Assembly: GCA_031273445.1 (NCBI GenBank)
Contig: JAISRV010000142.1
Span: 1 to 10,611 of the forward strand
Reading direction: 5' to 3'
From: Candidatus Adiutrix sp.
GTDB taxonomy: Bacteria > Desulfobacterota > Desulfarculia > Adiutricales > Adiutricaceae
DNA: 10,611 nucleotides
Notes under the pieces: generated by a model
Database searches by the model: none
What the model was told of the DNA's origin: nothing
What the model saw: only the letters and a program-made list of their open reading frames with translations
Made by a program: the position numbers and the translations under genes
Shown here: positions 5,049 through 10,611 of the stretch, piece by piece
How positions within the stretch are numbered: the stretch's first letter is position 1
How the letters are laid out: each line of letters opens with the position of its first letter

Positions 5049-6931
5049 GCGCCGCCGCCCCGGCCGTCTATCCGCTCGCCGCTCTGGTGGGCCAGCGGAA
5101 AATGGTCGAAGCTTTGCTTATTCTGGCGGTGGACCCCGCCATCGGCGGGCTTTTGCTGGTCGGCGAGAAAGGCACGGCCAAATCCACCGCCGCCCGGGCT
5201 CTGGCCGAACTTCTGCCCGCGGAAGATTCCCGCGGGACTCCGGCCCCCTTCAGAACCGTGCCCCTGGGGGTCACGGAAGACCGCCTTCTGGGCGGCCTGG
5301 ATTGGGAAGCCGCCGTAAAAAACGGCCGGCCCGCGCTCAAAGCCGGCCTTTTGCGCGAGGCCCACGGCGGGCTGGTCTATATCGACGAAGTCAACCTTCT
5401 GGAGCCGTCGCTGGGGCATCTGCTCCTTGATGTGGTTTCCTCCGGGCGCGTCACGCTGGAGCGAGAGGGGCTGTCCGCCTCCTGCCCGGCCCGCGTCGCG
5501 CTTCTGGCCACGATGAACCCCGAAGAAGGGCGGCTCGGGCCGCAGTTGGCCGACCGTTTCGCCATGACCGTGGAATTGACCGGCGAAGCCGACCCCGGCC
5601 TCAGGGCCGAAGTGGTGCGGCGGCGTCTGCGCTTCGAAGCCGACCCGGCCGGGTTCCGGGCGGAATACGCCGGCGCTTCCGACCGCCTGCGCAGGGAAAT
5701 AGCCAAGGCGCGCGAGTTTTTGCCGAAAATAGTTTTGGGCGAAAAAGCGCGTGGCCTGATCGCCAGGCTGGCCGGGCGGAACCGCCTGGCCGGCCACCGC
5801 GGCGATCTGGCTCTGGCCCGGGCCGCCCTGGCCCGGGCCGCCCTGCTCGACCTGGAGAGCGTGGGGCCGGCGGAAATTATGGCTGTCGCCGGCCTGATTC
5901 TGCCGTCGCGCTCCCGGCCGGCGCCCGCGGCCGAGCGAGTGCTGATAAAGGCGGCCAAAGCGGAAAAAGCCGGCCGCCGGGAAGACCTGTTTGAAGCCGT
6001 CTATGTGGCCGATGTCCCGGAAGTCCCGCCGGACTATAAGGAAGATTCTGATGGGGAAAACGCGGCCCCGACGCTGACCGTCTTCAAATCGGAAAGTCTC
6101 TTCAACATAGTCACCCCGCAGAAGAAACGCGACGTCGGGCCGCAGGGCCGCAGCGGGCGGCGCGGCGCCCGCGAAACAGGGCAGGCCCTGGGCCGCGCCT
6201 ACCGCACCACGGCTCGGCGGCTGGGGCGGCCCCTGTCTCTGGCCGCGACCCTGCGCGCCGCCGCCCCTTTTCAACTGACGCGCAAAAACAGCCCCGACGC
6301 CGCCTTCGAAAGCCGCCCCCTTATTCTCACGGCCGCCGATTTCAGGGAAAAGGTTTATCGCCTGAAGACCGGCCGGCTGGTTATTTTTGTGGTCGATTCA
6401 TCCGGCTCCATCGGCACGCTTTACCGCATGGAGGAAGCCAAGGCCGCGGCCTTGTCGATCTTGTCCGAAGCTTACCGCAAACGCGACCGAGTGGCCCTTA
6501 TCGCCTTCTACGGCCCGCGCGCCGAACTGCTCCTGCCGCCCACCAACAGCCCCGATCTGGCCGGCCGCCTTTTAGCCGAACTCCCTTCCGGCGGCAAAAC
6601 CCCCCTGGCCTCCGCCTTGGTCATGGCCGCCAGGCTCCTGAAGACGGAACTGGCCAAAGACCCGGCCCTCAGCCCCTACGTGGTGCTCATGACCGACGGC
6701 CGCCCCAACATTCCCCTGGAAGCGGGCGTCAACCCCTGGAGCGAGGCTCTGACCCTGGCGGGCCTCCTGGCGGCCGACCCTCGTCTCCGTTTCCTGCTCA
6801 TAGATACCGACAGAGGCGCTTACAACGATTACAAGCTTACCCGGGAATTGGCCGAACGCCTCCGCGCGCCCCGCATCAATCTAGAAGAACTGCGGGAAGG
6901 TCGGCTGGAATCGTGGCTGGCCGAAAACTGA
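5045..6931 (+). CDS. Fused ChlI/ChlD-type AAA+ ATPase and VWA-domain protein (chelatase motor family)
   Basis: A 628-residue protein joining the two small subunits of magnesium/cobalt chelatases. The N-terminal AAA+ module has Walker A GEKGTAKS (40-47; Ala in place of the last Gly, a variant I recall from this family), Walker B LVYIDEVNLL (110-119) and a sensor-1 region ATMNPEEGRLGPQL (155-168). A basic linker (about 355-400) leads to a C-terminal von Willebrand A domain with a complete MIDAS metal site: DSSGS (451-455), Thr519 in GGKTPL, and Asp551 in MTDGRP. In Mg- and Co-chelatases such modules drive metal insertion into a tetrapyrrole by a large BchH/CobN subunit; none is visible here, so the partner is unknown. 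The start is taken as GTG 5045, whose GTGA overlaps the upstream TGA by 4 bases; the in-frame ATG at 4913 would lie deep in the glycosyltransferase gene and add unrelated residues. Last gene of the operon. Confidence 0.86.
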   Translation: MSAAAPAVYPLAALVGQRKMVEALLILAVDPAIGGLLLVGEKGTAKSTAARALAELLPAEDSRGTPAPFRTVPLGVTEDRLLGGLDWEAAVKNGRPALKAGLLREAHGGLVYIDEVNLLEPSLGHLLLDVVSSGRVTLEREGLSASCPARVALLATMNPEEGRLGPQLADRFAMTVELTGEADPGLRAEVVRRRLRFEADPAGFRAEYAGASDRLRREIAKAREFLPKIVLGEKARGLIARLAGRNRLAGHRGDLALARAALARAALLDLESVGPAEIMAVAGLILPSRSRPAPAAERVLIKAAKAEKAGRREDLFEAVYVADVPEVPPDYKEDSDGENAAPTLTVFKSESLFNIVTPQKKRDVGPQGRSGRRGARETGQALGRAYRTTARRLGRPLSLAATLRAAAPFQLTRKNSPDAAFESRPLILTAADFREKVYRLKTGRLVIFVVDSSGSIGTLYRMEEAKAAALSILSEAYRKRDRVALIAFYGPRAELLLPPTNSPDLAGRLLAELPSGGKTPLASALVMAARLLKTELAKDPALSPYVVLMTDGRPNIPLEAGVNPWSEALTLAGLLAADPRLRFLLIDTDRGAYNDYKLTRELAERLRAPRINLEELREGRLESWLAEN

Positions 6932-7050
6932 GCCGCGGCCGGATGAACGTTTCGCTCTGACGCGGCCTTGGGTTATGACCGGCCTCCGGCGGGCGGGAAG
7001 AGCCTAAGACCTAAAGCCGTTTCCGAGGCGGCCGCGCCCGTTTTGCCTGG

Positions 7051-7079
7051 TTGCTTTTCCCGCGCCGGTTTATTATCAT
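7051..7079 (+). promoter_or_regulatory. Candidate sigma70-type promoter of guaA
   Basis: TTGCTT (7051-7056) and TATCAT (7074-7079) are 17 bases apart, in an AT-richer pocket. TATCAT matches 5 of 6 positions of the -10 consensus and TTGCTT 3 of 6 of the -35. Transcription would start near 7086, about 37 bases before the guaA ATG. An overlapping TATTAT (7071-7076) is an alternative -10. Confidence 0.35.
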
Positions 7080-7108
7080 ACCCCTGTCTGAAACGCCGCC
7101 TTTTATGA

Positions 7109-7115
7109 GAAAGGA
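7109..7115 (+). promoter_or_regulatory. Ribosome binding site of guaA
   Basis: GAAAGGA ends 7 bases before the ATG at 7123 and selects that start over the in-frame TTG at 7051 and ATG at 7105, neither of which would give a GuaA-like N terminus. Confidence 0.7.
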
Positions 7116-7122
7116 AAAAAGC

Positions 7123-8658
7123 ATGACGGCCAACAAGGTTCTTATCATTGACTACGGCTCCCAGGTCACCCAGTTGATCGCCCGGCGGGTGCGCGAGGCC
7201 GGCGTTTATTCCGAAATATTGCCGGCCTGGGCGACCGCGGCGGAAATAAAGGGCCGCCGTCCGGGCGCGGTCATTCTGTCGGGCGGTCCTTCCAGCGTCG
7301 TCGACCCGGGCGCTCCGGCCTTCAACGAAGCTATTTTGGAACTGGGCGTGCCCGTGCTGGGCATCTGCTACGGGCTGCAGCTTCTGGCCCACGCGCTTGG
7401 CGGCGTCCTGGCCACCGCGGAAGACCGTGAATACGGCCCGGCCCAACTGGAAATCACCGGGGAAAGCCCTCTGTTCGAAGGTTTGCCGAAATCGTCCCGG
7501 GTCTGGATGTCGCATGGCGACAAGGTCGATGTTCTTCCGTCCTGCTTTAAAGTGCTGGCCGGCACGAAAAATCTGAAAGCGGCGGCGGCGGCCGACGAGA
7601 CGCGCCGCATTTACGGCGTTCAGTTTCATCCCGAAGTGCATCACACCGAAATAGGCGAACAGCTGATCAAAAACTTTCTGCGTCTGGCTGGTCTGAAGCC
7701 TGATTGGAACATGGCCTCCTTCGTCGAACGCAGCCTGGCCGAAATTAAAAAGCGGACGGGCGGCGGGAAGGTTCTCTGCGCCCTTTCCGGCGGCGTGGAT
7801 TCCACCGTGACGGCGGCGCTTCTGGCCCGGGCCGTCGGGCCCGATCTATACTGCGTCTTCGTCGACAACGGCCTTCTGCGGCAAGGCGAAGTAGAGGAAG
7901 TGCGCGACAAGATCGCGGCCCATTGCCGGCTGAACCTCACCGTGGTCGACGCGGCGGACCTGTTCCTGGCCCGCCTGGCCGGGGTCGAGGAACCCGAGGC
8001 CAAGCGCAAGATCATCGGTCATACCTTCATTGAAGTTTTTGAAAAGGAAGCGGCCAAACTGGGCCGGGTCGATTTTCTGGCCCAGGGCACCTTATATCCG
8101 GACGTCATTGAATCCGTCTCCCCCCACGGGCCGTCGGCGGTCATTAAAAGCCATCATAACGTGGGCGGGCTGCCGGAGAAGATGAATCTGGCCCTGATTG
8201 AGCCGCTGCGCGAACTCTTCAAAGACGAGGTGCGCGTTTTGGGGGCCGAACTGGGTCTGCCGGAAGAATTTATATGGCGCCAGCCCTTTCCCGGCCCGGG
8301 CCTGGCCATACGCATCATCGGCGCCGTGGATGCGGAACGCCTGAAAATACTGCGTGAAGCCGACGTCATAGTTCAACAGGAGATTCGGGCCGCCGGCTGG
8401 AGCAATAAAATATGGCAGGGCTTCGCCTTGCTGTTGCCCCTTAAGACCGTGGGCGTCATGGGCGACGGCCGCACCTACGAAAACGTGGCGGCCCTGCGCG
8501 CCGTCACCAGCGTGGACGCCATGACCGCCGACTGGGCCAGGCTGCCCTATGAACTGCTGGAAGCCATATCGCGCCGCATCATAAACGAGGTCAGCGGCGT
8601 CAACCGGGTCGTCTACGACATTTCCTCCAAGCCGCCCAGCACCATAGAGTGGGAATAA
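7123..8658 (+). CDS. guaA: GMP synthase (glutamine-hydrolysing)
   Basis: A 511-residue cytosolic enzyme converting XMP to GMP with ATP and glutamine, the last step of guanine nucleotide synthesis. The class I amidotransferase domain (1 to about 190) starts with [17 protein letters not shown], typical of GuaA, and has the catalytic triad Cys82 (GICYGLQ), His169 and Glu171 (GVQFHPEV). The ATP-pyrophosphatase domain has the PP-loop SGGVDS (222-227), and the C-terminal dimerisation domain includes [13 protein letters not shown] and ends in [10 protein letters not shown]. Length and motifs match complete, functional GuaA. guaB, often the neighbour, is not here. The gene has its own candidate promoter and converges on the EIIC-EAL gene with only 9 bases between stops. 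Confidence 0.98.
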   Translation: MTANKVLIIDYGSQVTQLIARRVREAGVYSEILPAWATAAEIKGRRPGAVILSGGPSSVVDPGAPAFNEAILELGVPVLGICYGLQLLAHALGGVLATAEDREYGPAQLEITGESPLFEGLPKSSRVWMSHGDKVDVLPSCFKVLAGTKNLKAAAAADETRRIYGVQFHPEVHHTEIGEQLIKNFLRLAGLKPDWNMASFVERSLAEIKKRTGGGKVLCALSGGVDSTVTAALLARAVGPDLYCVFVDNGLLRQGEVEEVRDKIAAHCRLNLTVVDAADLFLARLAGVEEPEAKRKIIGHTFIEVFEKEAAKLGRVDFLAQGTLYPDVIESVSPHGPSAVIKSHHNVGGLPEKMNLALIEPLRELFKDEVRVLGAELGLPEEFIWRQPFPGPGLAIRIIGAVDAERLKILREADVIVQQEIRAAGWSNKIWQGFALLLPLKTVGVMGDGRTYENVAALRAVTSVDAMTADWARLPYELLEAISRRIINEVSGVNRVVYDISSKPPSTIEWE

Positions 8659-8667
8659 GCCTCGCTT

Positions 8668-10611
8668 TTAGAGGGGGCCGAAAGCGCGGTGTTTTTGCAG
8701 AATGAATTCCAGGCAGCGGTCGGGCTTAAGGGCCGGGCTGTAGAAATAGCCTTGAATATTGCGGCAGCCTAATTCACGCAGTTTCATCAGGTTGTCTTCG
8801 TCCTCCACGCATTCGGCGATGAGCTCAATATCCAGACTGCGGCAAAGTTCGGCTATGGAGGAGATGATTTCGCGGCTGGAGCGGCTGACGAGGACATCGC
8901 GGCTCAGGACGCTGTCCAGCTTAAGCGAATCGACTTTGAACTCTCTGAGATAATTCAGGGAGGTATGGCCCATGCCGAAATCGTCTATGGCCAGCTTGAC
9001 GCCCAGTTTGCTGAAGCGGTGCAGCGCCTTGTGGCCGTCGTTGCCGCCGATGGCGATGGATTCGGTCACTTCCACTTTCAGATTTTTTACCGGCAATTGA
9101 TATTTGACCAGAAAATCGGCCACTTTGTCGACCAGCAATTGGTCTTCAAGCTGTTTGGAGGATACGTTGACTGAAACCACTACATTTTCAGCCGCCGGGA
9201 CTTTGCGCCATTCGGCGGCCTGGCGGCAGCCTTCATCCAAGGCCCAGAGCCCCAGTTTTTTGATGAACCCGGTATCTTCCGCCAGGCCGATGAAGACGGG
9301 CGGCGGCACGGCGCCGATCTGAGGGTGACGCCAGCGCATCAGGGCTTCCACGCCGTAGACGAGGCCGGTGTCGCTGTTGACCTGGGGCTGGTATTCCAGA
9401 TGAAACTCTTTTCTGGCCAGCGCCCGTTCAATATCCTGGGCCAGCCCGCGGGCAAGGCTGCCGACCGTATCGGGGCTGGAAAGAAAGCGCGGCCCCTGCT
9501 GCTCGGGCGCTTCTCCCGTGCTGACGACCTGAACCAGTTTTTTGAAGGTTCTGTCGAACTGCTCGGCTTTCAGAGCGTTGTCCAGTTTGACGAAAGGCAA
9601 ATAAATCAAGGTCGCCAGGATCAGGCAGGCCAGCTGCAGAATAACGCCGCCCGCCGAACCCGTGCTTAGATAGCCGTTTATGAAGACAGGCACGTTCCAG
9701 GCCACGTCGTTGACGGTCAGAGGGGCCAGGCCGACGCGGCAGACCGCGTAGGCGACGGCGGTCTGCGCCAGCGGCACGACGATGAATGGAATTAAAAAAA
9801 TCGGGTTCAAAACCACCGGCAGACCGAAGAGAAGAATTTCATTGATGTTGAAAATGGCCGGCGCCATGGAAATTCGGGCGATTTTGCGGGCGCCGCTGTC
9901 GCGGTGGCGCAAAAGGCAGGCGATCAACAGGCCCATCGTCGAGCCGGAGCCGCCGATGGAGGTGTAACAGTCGAAAAAAGGCTTGGTGAAAACTTGAACG
10001 GGCGCCTGCCCGATCGCCAGAAGGGTCTGGTTGACGGCCACCCCCGGCAGATACAACTCGGTCATGATCGGCTCCAGAACGTTGGAGCCGTGAAGGCCTA
10101 TGAACCAGAGCAGATGGCGGGCCATGTTGTAGACGGCGGCCGTTTCCAGCAGGTTGTCGCCCAGGTTGTTGAAGGGCAGATATATGAGCTGGTAGATGGC
10201 CGAGTGGATGTCGATGACGCCCAGGGCGTTAGCGGCGGTCTTGACGGCGGCGAAGATGATTATGGTCAGAAGGCCGGGTATTAGCGTATCCAAGGCCTGG
10301 CTAATGGCGACGTCGCTGCTGGGGGAGTAGAAAACCATCCGCAGTCGTTTGAACCGCAGAAACCACCTGAAGGTGAAACCGGCCGCCAGAGCGATGACGG
10401 TGGCCCACAGCAGCCCGTGCACCCCCAGCCAGAGGCTGGGCAAAGCCGCGCCGCCCCTGGAGGCGGGGTCGCCGGGCACAAACAGAACCCCTAGTTCCAT
10501 CGTGCAGATCAGGCAGCAAATGGTTATTATCGAAGATATGGAGGCGTTGATGCGCAAAGACGGGTTTTGGGCGTTGTATTGTTCCGACAGACTGTTGGCT
10601 ATGGAGATGGC
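8668..10611 (-). CDS. PTS EIIC (cellobiose/lactose type) - EAL phosphodiesterase fusion, 5' end outside window
   Basis: An inner-membrane protein joining a sugar-permease domain to a c-di-GMP phosphodiesterase. The frame is open to the right edge; the TTG at 10557 is not a true start, since the codons upstream (SIANSLSEQYNA) continue the EIIC-like sequence. Numbering from 10557, residues 1-325 form a multi-helix EIIC of the CelB/ChbC type: GLHGSNVLEPI (154-164), GGSGSTMGL (202-210), IFNINEILLFGLPVVLNPIF (235-254) and VFINGYLSTG (291-300). His156 and Glu240 match sugar-site positions of ChbC, as I recall them. Residues about 374-622 are an EAL domain with its catalytic set: EAL (404-406), Asn464, Glu499 in VEVTES, Asp525-Asp526, Lys546, Glu582, Glu585 and Gln602. 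No EIIA or EIIB domain is present, so the EIIC is more likely a sugar sensor than a phosphorylating transporter. It would hydrolyse c-di-GMP to pGpG in response to a carbohydrate (inference). Confidence 0.92.
   Translation of the reverse strand, partial: AISIANSLSEQYNAQNPSLRINASISSIITICCLICTMELGVLFVPGDPASRGGAALPSLWLGVHGLLWATVIALAAGFTFRWFLRFKRLRMVFYSPSSDVAISQALDTLIPGLLTIIIFAAVKTAANALGVIDIHSAIYQLIYLPFNNLGDNLLETAAVYNMARHLLWFIGLHGSNVLEPIMTELYLPGVAVNQTLLAIGQAPVQVFTKPFFDCYTSIGGSGSTMGLLIACLLRHRDSGARKIARISMAPAIFNINEILLFGLPVVLNPIFLIPFIVVPLAQTAVAYAVCRVGLAPLTVNDVAWNVPVFINGYLSTGSAGGVILQLACLILATLIYLPFVKLDNALKAEQFDRTFKKLVQVVSTGEAPEQQGPRFLSSPDTVGSLARGLAQDIERALARKEFHLEYQPQVNSDTGLVYGVEALMRWRHPQIGAVPPPVFIGLAEDTGFIKKLGLWALDEGCRQAAEWRKVPAAENVVVSVNVSSKQLEDQLLVDKVADFLVKYQLPVKNLKVEVTESIAIGGNDGHKALHRFSKLGVKLAIDDFGMGHTSLNYLREFKVDSLKLDSVLSRDVLVSRSSREIISSIAELCRSLDIELIAECVEDEDNLMKLRELGCRNIQGYFYSPALKPDRCLEFILQKHRAFGPL

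Larger units (their letters stand above)
6932..7122. other. Intergenic region between the operon and guaA
   Basis: A 191-base GC-rich gap. I see only weak short inverted repeats (such as CCGG-CCT-CCGG) and no hairpin followed by a T-run, so no convincing terminator for the operon. No purine riboswitch is recognisable before guaA. The right part holds the candidate guaA promoter. Confidence 0.6.

Noticed and set aside
4889..6274. 461-codon minus-strand open frame opposite the AAA+/VWA gene
   Set aside because: Low-complexity Gly/Gln/Arg/Pro translation; the plus strand encodes clear Walker motifs there.
6932..7122. Purine riboswitch before guaA
   Set aside because: I looked for the three-way-junction core motifs and found none.
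10070..10089. Inverted repeat GGCTCCA/TGGAGCC
   Set aside because: Lies inside the coding sequence for the conserved EIIC motif HGSNVLEP, not near a gene end; likely chance.
10555..10557. TTG at 10557 (minus) as start of the EIIC-EAL gene
   Set aside because: The frame stays open to the right edge and the upstream residues continue an EIIC-like N-terminal sequence; the gene is simply cut by the window.

Overview
The window is GC-rich (clearly above 60% by eye), gene-dense bacterial DNA with long Ala/Gly/Arg-rich proteins and Shine-Dalgarno starts. The gene types (a chemoreceptor without a HAMP region, an Smr protein, a DnaA paralogue, a fused chelatase-type ATPase/VWA protein) would suit a member of the Desulfobacterota (former Deltaproteobacteria). 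That placement is an impression from gene content, not a demonstrated assignment. I see no rRNA, tRNA, CRISPR array, transposase or phage gene.

Layout: (1) 1-1083, the C-terminal part of a methyl-accepting chemotaxis protein, cut by the left edge. (2) 1084-1384, a 301-base gap holding a probable terminator, a sigma70-like promoter that overlaps the terminator's T-run, and a leader of about 190 nt with two strong inverted-repeat structures. (3) 1385-6931, five same-strand genes with overlaps or gaps of no more than 38 bases, very likely one operon: a half-length PurN-fold protein without the catalytic residues, an SmrB-like Smr-domain protein, a short DnaA paralogue (AAA+ plus DNA-binding domain only, degenerate Walker A), a TPR-glycosyltransferase fusion, and a fused ChlI/ChlD-type AAA+/VWA protein. 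(4) 6932-7122, a 191-base gap with a candidate guaA promoter. (5) 7123-8658, guaA (GMP synthase), complete. (6) 8668 to the right edge, minus strand, a membrane protein fusing a cellobiose/lactose-type PTS EIIC domain to a c-di-GMP phosphodiesterase EAL domain; its start lies beyond the window.

How they may work together: guaA is ordinary purine metabolism. The MCP and the EIIC-EAL protein are both membrane signalling proteins but are not co-transcribed. The operon is the odd part. It joins a DnaA-like DNA-binding regulator, a putative mRNA/ribosome-quality nuclease, a pseudo-PurN protein, a glycosyltransferase and a chelatase-type motor ATPase behind a structured leader, and no pathway I know unites them. 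The most noteworthy items are the EIIC-EAL fusion, the degenerate DnaA paralogue, the catalytically dead half-PurN, and the structured leader RNA.
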